Assembly (NCBI GenBank): GCA_012861695.1
Contig: JAAOOA010000086.1
Span: forward strand, 8,399,885-8,463,884
Length of the DNA stretch: 64,000 bases
Direction of reading: 5' to 3'
DNA from: Trematomus loennbergii
Lineage: Eukaryota > Chordata > Actinopteri > Perciformes > Nototheniidae
Positions 17,751-28,100 of the stretch are shown here, in pieces (the first letter of the stretch is position 1; each line of letters opens with the position of its first letter). A model generated the notes under the pieces. That model worked only from the letters and a program-made list of their open reading frames with translations, did not search any database and was not told the origin of the DNA. Both the position numbers and the translations under genes were made by a program.

Positions 17751-18000
17751 AACGGGGGGTTACGTATTGTAACCCTAGTATATAAACACAGGCGGAGCCC
17801 TCTACTGGACTCTATGGGTACTACTCTCTATCATGCTGTGCGTGCTTTCACCTACTGAATTTACGTAAACGTAGCCAGCCAATCGGGGCGAGCCTACCTG
17901 AATGCGCGCGCAGGCCCACAGTATATAAGGCGGCTACAGCCGCCGCCCCACTATCCTATACACTCTTCAGCGAGCGGACTAGGAAAGACAGGGCCTCCAG
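17751..18000. repeat. DIRS left terminal inverted repeat
   Basis: The part from about 17788 to 17957 is the reverse complement of the right end, including the shared words gggtactactctctatcatg and ctgaatttacgtaaac. The outermost 55 bases (17751-17806) are instead complementary to the internal complementary region. A TATATAAG box lies near 17931. Confidence 0.85.
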
Positions 18001-18073
18001 GTAGAGGGCTCCGCCTGTGTTTATATAACTAGGGTTACAATACGTAACCCCCCGTTATATCTCACACAGGCCC
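18001..18073. repeat. DIRS internal complementary region
   Basis: Bases 18001-18056 are the reverse complement of the outer left end (17751-17806), and 18054-18071 the reverse complement of the outer right end (22813-22830). The two matches join through a shared GTT, exactly as expected for the template that aligns both ends during circular cDNA formation in DIRS elements. Confidence 0.88.
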
Positions 18074-18388
18074 GATGTATAAACGCCCTGTCGTCCAACA
18101 ACATCGACCCACCACACCCTCCCTGACCGGCTTTTGGCTAACATCCACTGCATCCCCACTTCCTCCCATCCGGTTGTAACCGTGGAGAAGTTGGGGCCGC
18201 AACTTGGATAAGGCACACTCACACACGCTTACCTCGTGTAGAGTGTGCATGGAAAAAACTGTGCGGAGACTCCGTCTGGAGCCTACCGCGCACCATGTTC
18301 CCCATGTCCCTCAGGAGCATGGGAAAACACAAGTGTTTTATGTCCAGGGGGGGGGTCAGATACCTGCTGACCCACAGCCACCCCCCTC

Positions 18389-19441
18389 TCACCAGTCATG
18401 CGTTGCCTCGGCAAGCACCGACGACGAGAAGGAGCCAGACATGTCCAGGAGATAACATTTTATGAAGGGGCCTGGCGTAGACCAAGACGCCGCCGTGCAT
18501 ATATCTTCTACACTCACGCCGCTGAATAAGGCTGTTGACACAGCCACAGCCCGTGTAGAATGTGCACGGACCCCAGTGGGGAGGGCTCTCCCCGCCCGTC
18601 CATAGGCATGTGTAATGCACCTGCATAGCCATCCTGTTAGGCGCTTCTTTGAGAGGGCTTTTCCAGCCACACCATCCCCAAAGCACACAAACAGTTGTTC
18701 AGTGCGCCTAATGGCAGCCGTGCGCTCTACATAGCATGCTAGCGCACGCACTGGGCAGAGGAGGTGCAATTTAGCCTCCCTGGCCCCAATATGGGGTGGA
18801 AGATTAAAGCCACCTAACTGAATAGCCCTTGCTCTGAATGAACTTCTGATACTCTTAGGAGTAAAGGAGTGGTTCGGCCTGAGTGTCGCCCCGCTACGGT
18901 CACCCCGGATCAAAAGACAACTTGGGTGTACCGACAGAGCGGTCAGCTCGGACACTCTTTTAGCCGAAGTCAAGGCAAGTAGCAATGCTGTCTTCCATGA
19001 CAGTGCTACTAGGGAGGAAAGCTCCAGAGGCTCAAATGGTTCTGTGACCAGAGCCTCGAGCACCAACGGCAGGTCCCACTGCGGGGCGGAGGCGTGCACT
19101 ACCGGGCGCTGCCTCCTGACCCCCTGCAAAAACCGCGTCATAAGCGGCTGACTGAAGGCTGACCTGCCTCCAAATCCCTCATGGCAGGACGAAATGGCTG
19201 CTGCATACACCTTAATTGTGGAATGAGCCAGCCCCCTGTCCACCAGTATCTGTAAGTAGGTAAGAATAGAGCCCAGCGTGCACGACAGAGGCTCTAGACT
19301 CCTTCCTTCACACCATCGCCGGAATCCCGCCCACTTTGGCCTGTAACAAGCTGTGGTGGATTCTGCTCTTGCTGCTTGGATAGTCTGAATAACGTTATCA
19401 GACAGCCCCACCTGTCTCAGCCTGTCCCTCTCAGGAGCCAA
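18389..19441 (-). CDS. DIRS tyrosine recombinase
   Basis: An intact 350-codon frame. It integrates circular element DNA through a phage-integrase-like strand exchange. The N-terminal half contains a SAM-like core-binding region (YRPKWAGFRRWCEGRS, HSTIKVYAAAISSCH). The catalytic signature is visible: Arg in TSAKRVSELTALS, His-x-x-Arg in AHSTRAVAV, the tryptophan in ASWSTPGPF and the nucleophile Tyr in KCYLLD. Length fits DIRS recombinases (about 300-400 aa). It is the last gene of the element, as usual. It is the only undamaged protein of this copy. Confidence 0.9.
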   Translation of the reverse strand: MAPERDRLRQVGLSDNVIQTIQAARAESTTACYRPKWAGFRRWCEGRSLEPLSCTLGSILTYLQILVDRGLAHSTIKVYAAAISSCHEGFGGRSAFSQPLMTRFLQGVRRQRPVVHASAPQWDLPLVLEALVTEPFEPLELSSLVALSWKTALLLALTSAKRVSELTALSVHPSCLLIRGDRSGATLRPNHSFTPKSIRSSFRARAIQLGGFNLPPHIGAREAKLHLLCPVRALACYVERTAAIRRTEQLFVCFGDGVAGKALSKKRLTGWLCRCITHAYGRAGRALPTGVRAHSTRAVAVSTALFSGVSVEDICTAASWSTPGPFIKCYLLDMSGSFSSSVLAEATHDW

Positions 19442-19550
19442 GCCTGGAGAGGTTGGCCCAGAGTGGGTAACGCCCCTATTGCACCTGCTTCCTGAGACAG
19501 CGCTCCCCAGACCTGAGGAATCGCTCAGGGCTGGCCCACCATCATCTGTG

Positions 19551-20141
19551 TTACCCCCGCGTTACCACGGCGCCATCTGGGGCCACCAGGATGATTGACA
19601 GCTGTTCCCGCCTCACCCTCTCCAGGAGGGGGGGGATAAGGTGCAGCGGTGGAAAGGCGTAAAGCAGCTTTCTTGGCCATGGCTCGTGTGCAAACGTGTC
19701 GACCCCCAAGGGCGGGTTGTCCCACCGAGCCAGGGAGAACCACAGGGCACAGTGGCTGTTGCGCCGATTGGCGAACAGGTCCACCTCTGCTCTACCGAAC
19801 TGAGTCCAGACCTGCTTCACCACCTCCGGGTGAAGCCTCCACTCGTCTGGCAGGGGTCCGCCTCTTGACATGAGGTCGGCCCCCCTGTTCTCCCGTCCCG
19901 GGATGTGAAGAGCCCTTAGAGACAACACAATCTGTGAAACCCACAGCCACAGGTTCTCTGCTGCGGTCAACCAGGCTATTGAGCGGACTCCGCCCTGCCT
20001 GTTGATGTACGCCACTGTGGTGCGGTTGTCGCTCCTTACTAGCACCTGTTTGCCCTGTATTAAGGGTTTGCAGTGCTGTAGGACCAACATCACTGCTTGC
20101 AGCTCCAGGAGGTTGCTGTGCCGCCAGAGGCCAGCAACCAC
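19551..20141 (-). pseudogene. DIRS RNase H region
   Basis: The frame reads SNLLELQAVMLVLQH and VRSDNRTTVAYINRQGG, with the RNase H Glu and Asp positions, then ENRGADLMSRGG and an RAEVDLFANRRNSH block typical of DIRS polyproteins after RNase H. It continues the RT polyprotein but lies in a different frame from the RT piece upstream, so the polyprotein is interrupted. It removes RNA from RNA-DNA hybrids in intact elements. Confidence 0.8.
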
Positions 20142-20559
20142 CCACAGCCCTTTCTAGACACGTCCCCCCCCATCCTGTCACTTTCTTTTTCTTTGAAGCG
20201 TCTGTGAAGACTGTGATATAGGAGGTTACCTGCCCCAGTGGAGCTCCCCTCTGCAGATTCTCTGGGGACCCCCAGAATCGGAGGTTGCTCTCTACTGAGG
20301 GGGGGGATGGCCACCAGACGTCGTTTGTGTCTTAAGATCTAAACGAAGGCCGGTAAACCACATCTGCATGCGACGTGCATGCAGCAGTCCGAGTGGCACT
20401 ACGGAGTGAGCAGCCGTCATGAGACCCAAAGTCTGCATGATAATCAAAGCTGTCACCGTCGCCCCCTGACGCAGCCTGCAGACTGCCCGCAGCAGGGATG
20501 CCTGTCTGCTTTCTGTCAGGGTGACACGTAGTCTGCCTGCATCGAGCATCACCCCCAGA

Positions 20560-21333
20560 TATTCTACCTGCTGGTGAGGTATGGGGGAGCTCTTCTTCCA
20601 ATTGACCGCAACTTCTTTTTCAACCCAACTTGGTTAGGTGTAGGATCAATTGGGCTGTGTGCAGTATTGCCCATTCCCTGGACCTGGCCATAACTATGAG
20701 GTCGTCCCTCATGCCATGGTCCCGCAGCGGTTGCAGCGTCATGGCTGAACGTGCGTGGGGATAGGGAGTAGCCGAACGGCAGTCTGTTGTACTCGTAGGC
20801 TACCCCCTGGAAGGCAAAACGCGAATACTTTCTGTGCTCTTGGAGCAATTTCGCCATGAAAGTAAGCGTTCTTCAGGTCGATGGTTGTGAACCAATCGCC
20901 TGGCTGCACCAGTCTCAGTAACTGTTTCATAGTTAACATATGGAACTTCTTGCATGCAATGTGCTGGTTCAGGCATTGAAGATCCAGAATGGGCCTGAAT
21001 TCTCCTGTCTTCTTGGGAACCAGGAAGTACAGGGAATAATGCCCCTTCTCTCTGACTTGAGAGTGCACATGCTGAGAGGAAACCTCCTCCTGGGATGACA
21101 GATGTGCTTCTCTCCTGCCTCTGAACGGAGGAGGGATGCTGCAAAACTGGAGTGAATAACCCAGTCTCAGTGTCCTGTCCATGCGCTCTGTTAATACACC
21201 ACTGATTTTCCATTCCCCATAACATTGTGTTAGGGGATGTGCAATCAGCTGCGGCGCCGCAGCTATGAAGCTGTGGTACTCTCTGGTGGCCCACTCCGCC
21301 GTCAAACCCTCCATAAAAGGAAGTTTGACCCAT
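20560..21333 (-). pseudogene. DIRS reverse transcriptase, disrupted
   Basis: Recognisable RT pieces: SLYFLVPKKTGEFRPILDLQ, WFTTIDLKNAYFHG with the first catalytic Asp, and FQGVAYEYNRLPFGYSLSPR. The frame then shifts, and another frame continues with LQPLRDHGMR joined directly to DDLIVMARS. The residues expected before the DD of the YxDD catalytic box are absent, which looks like a small in-frame deletion of about five codons. Together with the frame changes this makes the RT inactive. Confidence 0.82.
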
Positions 21334-21479
21334 GGGGGGCTGACACAGAAAGGGCCGTTTTTCTATAATGTAGTTTCCACTCAGAGAAAAAAACGCCGAT
21401 TTTTAACTGAGGTCCCTGAACGCACCACGGCATGCTCCCGTGAGAGCGCGCGCTCCACCATAATGCTGTTTTCTCTTAG

Positions 21480-22275
21480 AGAGAAATAAGCATTAATCGG
21501 AGCTTCTTCTGTCCATGAACGCGCCGCGGCCCGCTCTCGGGGGGGGGCCGCGCGTCGTCATAATGCCGTCTCTTGAAACGGACATTATGGGGAAATGTGG
21601 AAAATGTGGAATGTGGAGAGAGATGACTCTTACTCTGGGATAAATGCAATCGTTTTTACCGAATGCATTTTACACACACATATCACTCAAGAACTAGAGT
21701 TACACTACGTAACCCACTGTTCTTCTGCGGAGGTCCCTGAACGCACCGCGGCCACTCTCACGGGGGGGGGCGCGCGTCGTCATAATGCCGTCTCCTTGAA
21801 ACGGACATTATGGGGAAATGTGGAATGTGGAGAGAGATGACTCTTACTCTGGGATAAATGCAATCGTTTTTACTGAATGCATTTTACACACACATATCAC
21901 TTTAGAACTAGAGTTACACTACGTAACGCACTGTTCTTCTGCGGAGGTCCCTAACGCACCGCGGCCACTCTCACGGGGGGGGCGCGCGTCGTCATAATGC
22001 CGTCTCCTTGAAACGGACATTATGGGGAAATGTGGAATGTGGAGAGAGATGACTCTTACTCTGGGATAAATGCAATCGTTTTTACCGAATGCATTTTACA
22101 CACACATATCACTTTAGAACTAGAGTTTACACTACGTAACGCACTGTTCTTCTGCGGAGGTCCCTGAACGCACCGCGGCCACTCTCACGGGGGCCGCGCC
22201 TCATAATGGGTGTCCAATTAACATCGTATGAAAGCGGCCTTGCCGATCTCAACGAGACATTATGGGAAAATGTGG
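21480..22275. repeat. Tandem ~213-bp repeats in the DIRS leader
   Basis: About four copies of a unit with the shared words gacattatgggg and acactacgtaac repeat with spacing near 222, 213 and 240 bases. Each unit has a GC-rich half (CGCACCGCGGCC, G-runs) and an AT-rich half (GAATGCATTTTACACACA). They lie between the right inverted repeat and the RT. No coding is evident. The last copy is diverged. Confidence 0.85.
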
Positions 22276-22657
22276 AATTGTGGAGAGATATGACTCTTAC
22301 TCTGCCCAGCCTGCTGCCCGCTGGGAGCAGCTGCGCTCCGCCGCCATGGTCATCACCTAGGGCGGTGGACCTCCATGGACCGAACCCGGAAGTGCCCGAC
22401 AACGGCAAACGGAGCCATCCGCCCCGCTGGAATGGCGAACGTGAATGGCGAACGTGAATGGCACCGCCTCGGCCATATCCTGGTCCCCCAAACACTCTAA
22501 CAGAGGTGGTGGAGATCGGTGTCCGCGATCAAACCAAGGCAGGTGGGGCATGGCCGAGATTCCAGTAATGGTGAGTCCATTTTTCGTTTCTTCTAATCTT
22601 CTAATCTTCGTACGTTTAACTTTTCGGTTGTCAGCTCGTCTGAAGAGAAAAAGGACA

Positions 22658-22830
22658 GTGGGGCGGTGGCTGTAGCCGCCTTATATACTGTGGGCCTGCG
22701 CGCATTCAGGTAGGCTCGCCCCGATTGGCCGGCTATACGTTTACGTAAATTCAGTAGGTGAAAGCACGCACAGCATGATAGAGAGTAGTACCCATAGAGT
22801 CCAGTAGAGGGCGGAGCCTGTGTGAGATAT
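22658..22830. repeat. DIRS right terminal inverted repeat
   Basis: Reverse complement of the left repeat: it contains ggctgtagccgcc, TTTACGTAAATTCAGTAGG and the end gcctgtgtgagatataac. It is the 5' end of the minus-strand element and probably holds its promoter. Confidence 0.85.
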
Positions 22831-22929
22831 AACTAAGCGTTACTGACACTGTCTGCCTGAGCAGCTGCCTCTCCTCTAACAAACGATACATTATTACTAA
22901 TGCTCCACATCTGCAGCTGCAATGCAAAC

Positions 22930-23450
22930 ACTCATCCAATCCAATCCACTTTATTTATATAGCACATATTAAAAACAGAGGGTTTACCGAAGTGCTTCAC
23001 AGCAAACATAACATTATAATAAAATATAATATTACAATAATAGATAAAAGGCACACATAAGAATAGATAAAAGGTAATAAGAATAGATAAAAGGCACATA
23101 AAGGCTATGGACAGACAATAAAAGCATAAAAATCGATAAAACATAGCTCAAACTGACTCGAAAGCGAGGGAAAAGAGGTGGGTCTTCAGACGGGACTTAA
23201 AAGTTTGAAGGGTGGGCGACAATTTGACATGGGGGGGCAGGTCGTTCCAGAGCCTGGGGGCTACCGCTGAGAAGGCTCGGTCTCCCCTGGTCTTTTTCTT
23301 GGTTTTTAGGACTACTAGCCGCAGCTGATCAGCCGACCTCAAAGCCCCTGAGGGGGTGTACACCTTTAGGAGGTCGGAGATGTACAGAGGGGAAAGCCCA
23401 TTGAGCGATTTAAAAACAAAGAATAACATCTTAAAATGAACTCATAAACT
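22930..23450 (-). pseudogene. L2-like LINE 3' end fragment
   Basis: On the minus strand, 23429 down to 23148 encodes the C-terminal tail of a LINE ORF2: LFFVFKSLNGLSPLYISDLL, then AVAPRLWNDLPPHV and FKSRLKTHLFSLAF. It resembles the tail of the LINE at 5412-7742 but is clearly a different family. It ends at about 22930 with tttatttatatagcac. Everything upstream is missing. Confidence 0.8.
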
Positions 23451-24752
23451 CATAAATCACTGAGGTTAAAGGCCTCCACACAAGGCCGACCACTGGCGTT
23501 CAGCTGTGCCCTGTGTGAGCGACATGGAGTTACACAAAGTGACTTGTATAATGTCAGCGTGTTGACATGTGGCAGACAGATGATCTCACACACAGACGGA
23601 CTTTCGCTGTAACCAACGCTGGCGTGAGTGATCCTGCAGTTGCACGGACTGCGGTAACAAGTAGCAGCTGAGAGTTTCATCTGCAAACCACATGGGGTCT
23701 GAGTAGAGGAACATTCTTTGACTGTAAATAGAGAGAGAGGGAAAACAAGCTTTGTATGCAGAGAGGGAAAGAGAGTGATATGCAATACAGAGATTTGTTG
23801 ATTGACAGATCAACAGCTAAATAATGTCTGGATGCCCCTCTCTACATATTTTCCCAGGCAAACATGTTATGTTGTTCTTCGACCTGCTGCCAGAGGACAG
23901 TGTTTCATGCAGCTTGTAGTTAAACCACAGCTGAGCAGATGATATTCTACTAGAAAGAGTGTGAAGACAGACCCAGGGTGAATTTATTTTTGCTGTTCTG
24001 ATCAGAGTTCCTCCAAATAACAATGCATTTTTCACCAAGATTCTTGTATAATTGCCTACGCCAATGGAACTAAGCATAACGTAGGATTTATTTGTTTATG
24101 TTTATTGTTAAAAAAATGTCACCTGAATTTGTGCCATCGAAAGTAAATCTATGTTGTGTTATAGGCAATACAACCACTTTGACAACGCTCTCCTCACCTA
24201 AAGTAGGTTAGTCATTTTTACCCGAATCATAATGCTTCTCTAAACCTTACTAAGTAGATTTTCGGCCTAAACCAAGAACCAAACCTCAACCATAGTGTTG
24301 TAACATTAAAAAACATATACATTTTTAACAGTGATTCATAGACAAATGATGTCAACCTGCTTATAAAGGCATCAGATAAGAAATTGCAAAAAGGTTCCAG
24401 AAACTATCTCCTACGATATATATATATTGCACTTTTTTTACATTCAGTAACTGGGGTCTACAAGGTTAGGGTTACAATGAGATTACATGCTGTTTAAGGA
24501 TTTTTATAGAATTAAAGTTTACCAAGTTTATTCTTATGTATATGTTATAACATCTTGAATTTTTTATATCAGCACATGACTTGGTTGCATACTTTATAAT
24601 TCGACAACACACACACACAAACACACAGTCTTGTTCATAACAAACTCCCAGTCAACAGTTACTCCCATCAATAGAGCACACACAGGGTGGGATAGAGAGA
24701 GAAGTTAATGTTGAAATGAGGGATGGAAAGTAGAACAACACACACACACAGG

Positions 24753-24783
<31 letters not shown>

Positions 24784-25118
24784 AAACACATGCAGGGCAC
24801 TCTCCAGGACCCAGAGGGAGGACAGGAGGGAGGAGTGGAGGTGAGGACAGATCACTTTGGGATAAAAGTTGCAGCTGCAGCCAACAGCAAAGCCATTAGG
24901 AAGCTCGCCGGACAGTGTGCAGAGTTCCTCTACGGACAACCGAACTCTGTCTGCCGCACACTGAGACTCACACAGTTTTATACTTAAGGTGGAAAGAAGA
25001 CCGAACAGATGAGGACCCATGGGAGATTTGACAGGTGCACCTGCTAAATGAAGATTATTTATGCTGTACAGATATCTAACTGAAGGTCAACGGTGCTGAA
25101 CTGAACCACGGCTGCAAA
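23451..25118. other. Intergenic and presumed sbk promoter/5' UTR
   Basis: No gene or transposon was recognised up to about 24730, where a short (CA)n tract begins (to 24782). The stretch 24790-25118 leads to the sbk start codon and probably contains its promoter and untranslated first exon; a TTTATAC motif at about 24977 is a weak TATA candidate. Confidence 0.4.
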
Positions 25119-28100
25119 ATGACAGTAAGTAAAAACTGGTGCATGGATTCGCTCACTGCTCCGAAGCATACGTAGGTAAGGTCTTCATAGACTTTTATAA
25201 ATAGAAGAAAATGTTAATTGCATGTAGCTATACCATGCTGATAGTTTTGAGGATTTATATTCTGAAACATCAGTGTTCTTCTGTGTACGATGAAAGGTGA
25301 ATGGAATATTATTTGTGGTGCTCACATGCATTGAGCCCCCATGTTAAAGGTAAACTAAAATTCTGTAATTGTTTGCAAAGCAGAATATTAGAGACTCATA
25401 TGTCATAGACTGGACAAATAAAAGCAGAGCTATCTTCATGGTGAGACTCCACTGTACATTGGAGAAAAATACATTTCTATGAATTTAAATTATAATGTAT
25501 GATCAGATGTAGAATGCTATTTATGTGTGGACTATACTTGGATAATATTTGATTATAATTTGATTTATGTGGTATAGATTGTAAATGTATTTTTATTTAT
25601 AAATTAGGAACATTTTAAAATAATCATCATCAATGTCTGAAGTCATATAGGACTTAATATAGTTTTGTTTTATTATATTACAACAATAGATTATATCACG
25701 ATCATTATAGTCCTAAATGTGCATTTGCCCCACAATGTCAATGCAATACAAGTGAAATGTTGTAAAATGTTACAACATTTGCACTGCTTTGCTTTACCTA
25801 AAAACTGGAAAATGATGGCTTATTTTGCAAGTTCAACAAAGAACAAAGTAAACTTGTAAAAAATATTTATCAAGTATGTTTTGATGTGTTATGAGATGCT
25901 AAATCAATGACACTAAATATACTTCATGTATATCCATATGGACTGTACGCTTTTATCTTTATTCATTTAATATTATTAAAAAAAAAAATCAATATTTGGT
26001 TCTATACATTTTTGGAAATACATTTACATAATTTACCTAAATGGTGGTTGAAAACTTGTGGAACATTTATTGTAAAATAATTGTTCAAAATGCACCAGAA
26101 GTCAAAGGAAAACAGCAGGTTGCTATGATGCTCGTATATTTTTTCAAAATGTGTTCAGTCACTATTACAAAATGTATGTTACCTGCTACTACTACTTCTA
26201 CTACTTCTACTACTACTACTATTACTCACTAGCTCTCAAGCTGATGATGTTATCATCCATCACACTTAATCCCCAGAGATCCATTTCTAGGTGGAGGACA
26301 TTTGTCTCTTATGTAACGTGGCGTCTGACGGGGAAGTTGTTGAAAACAGGCGTCACCTCTTTTGACACTCGTCCAAACACGATCAGCCTCGAGTCTGTCA
26401 GTTATGCTGCTTGCTGGTTTCACTCTAACCCACTAATCCTCTGCAATGTGTGGCTGCATTTTCTATTCCCACCATTAGTACAATGGTGCAAATGATTCCA
26501 CTTATGGGCTGGAATCTTCTGCTTCATTATTATCCTCAACACAGAAAAAAACAAGTTTCTCCAAATGTGATGATTTTGGAAAAAAATTTTTAAGGACCTC
26601 TGGAGTCCGGGGCTAATTTGGCAGTTTTTGCATACTTTTGATTGTTTTGTTTTTTTAGGAAAACCCCGCCTATATAACCTGATAGTTATTTTTTTCATTT
26701 TGACATGAACATGTTGGACCCAAAATCACAAAAAAATAAAAAAACGGATTTTGAAAATATATTATTTTTACTATGTGTAACTCAAACATGCACAGCGAAA
26801 CATTTTGAAAGCTTGAAACATATACATGGGATGTCACGATGATAATGTAAATGTTTGATCGAAGTAGCATGAACCTATATACAAATGTTATGAACAAATA
26901 GCAGGTGTATCAATAGGCGTCTTTCCCTCATTCCTCAAAGTTCTGTCAACCATGACACAGAAGGCACAATAAAACATTTAAAAGCTTAAACAATATACAT
27001 GGGATGTCATTCTGATAAGGCAAACGTTTGATTGATGAAAGCATATACATATACATAATATACAAATATATATAACTGGTGTAAAAAAAATCCTTCTTTC
27101 ATCCTTATCTGTGCCACTGTGCCAATTCAAAACTGTTTCTGTGAACTATGACACAGAGGGCAACATCACAGGCCTTGCACTTCCACGGTGTGAGGTTCCT
27201 TCTCCTGATAACTTCATGGCAATGTTGGCAGGTCCTGCGTCCTTGTGTGGCCTTTTCACTGGCATCTGTTGCCACGGTGATGGCAACAGGAACATGATGA
27301 GCGCTCCTCTTGATAGACAGTCCTGTCCTGTCTACTCCACACAGCTGGGACACCAGTTCAGCCATGAAGTCTTTGTGTGTCATGTGACCTGCTGTGTGTT
27401 GCTGACGTCACAGTGCAGGATGTAATGTTTGTCTACAAAGTGCATGAAGAGGGTCCGATACCAGCGGGCTCTTTTGCAGTGGGTGGAGTAGTACTGAATC
27501 AGTTGGTCAGGCAGGTCAACTCCACCGATGTTTTTGTTGTAGGTAATGGTGGGGGTGGGGCAAGGAATGTCCTTCACTGCCCAGTGTCCATCTTCACCCT
27601 TCACTCTCCTCTGGACTGCCTCACCTGGAAAAGCCGGATGGATTGTGGAGCACACAGACACTTCCCGTGTGTCCATCCACTTCACAAACACCAGGGGGCC
27701 CTCTCTGATCCATCTCAACGCACCTCTTTCTGACTTTTCACGAGCGCATTTTCTCGCCCACTGGGACACTCTTTCCTGGGGTCCCTGTACGTTCCACACG
27801 CTCCAAACCTCATGCTGGCCAAGTCATGGAACAATTTTGGACTAGAAAAAAAATGTCCATGTAAATGTTGTGTCCTGTGCCGAGATATTATGGCTGAATA
27901 AGCTCTATAACAGCATCATAAGAGAGTCCATGTGCAGTGTGTGTGTGCTTTCCCATGATAAATATTAGCCATTCCTTGACTCAGCCAGCACGAAGAGCTT
28001 GTTCCCCCATTTTGTGGGCTTGTCCCCATGTATTGAGTCATGCCAGTTTTGGCCTTAGCTGCTACCATCCTTTCATCTACATCCAAATCCTTCCTTGGGT

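Larger units (their letters stand above)
17751..22830 (-). mobile_element. DIRS-type tyrosine-recombinase retrotransposon
   Basis: The element reads on the minus strand, from 22830 to 17751. The outer ends share an inverted repeat of roughly 170 bp (about 17788-17957 against 22658-22830). Next to the left repeat is an internal complementary region at 18001-18073. Inside, in element order, are an unassigned leader, tandem 213-bp repeats, RT, RNase H and tyrosine recombinase. This order and the ends are diagnostic of DIRS elements, which replicate through a circular intermediate and have no integrase. The RT is broken, so this copy is not autonomous. GTT/AAC ends agree with DIRS practice. Confidence 0.92.

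Noticed and set aside
21480..22275. Possible CRISPR-like spaced repeats
   Set aside because: Units are about 213 bp, contiguous and inside a eukaryotic retrotransposon.
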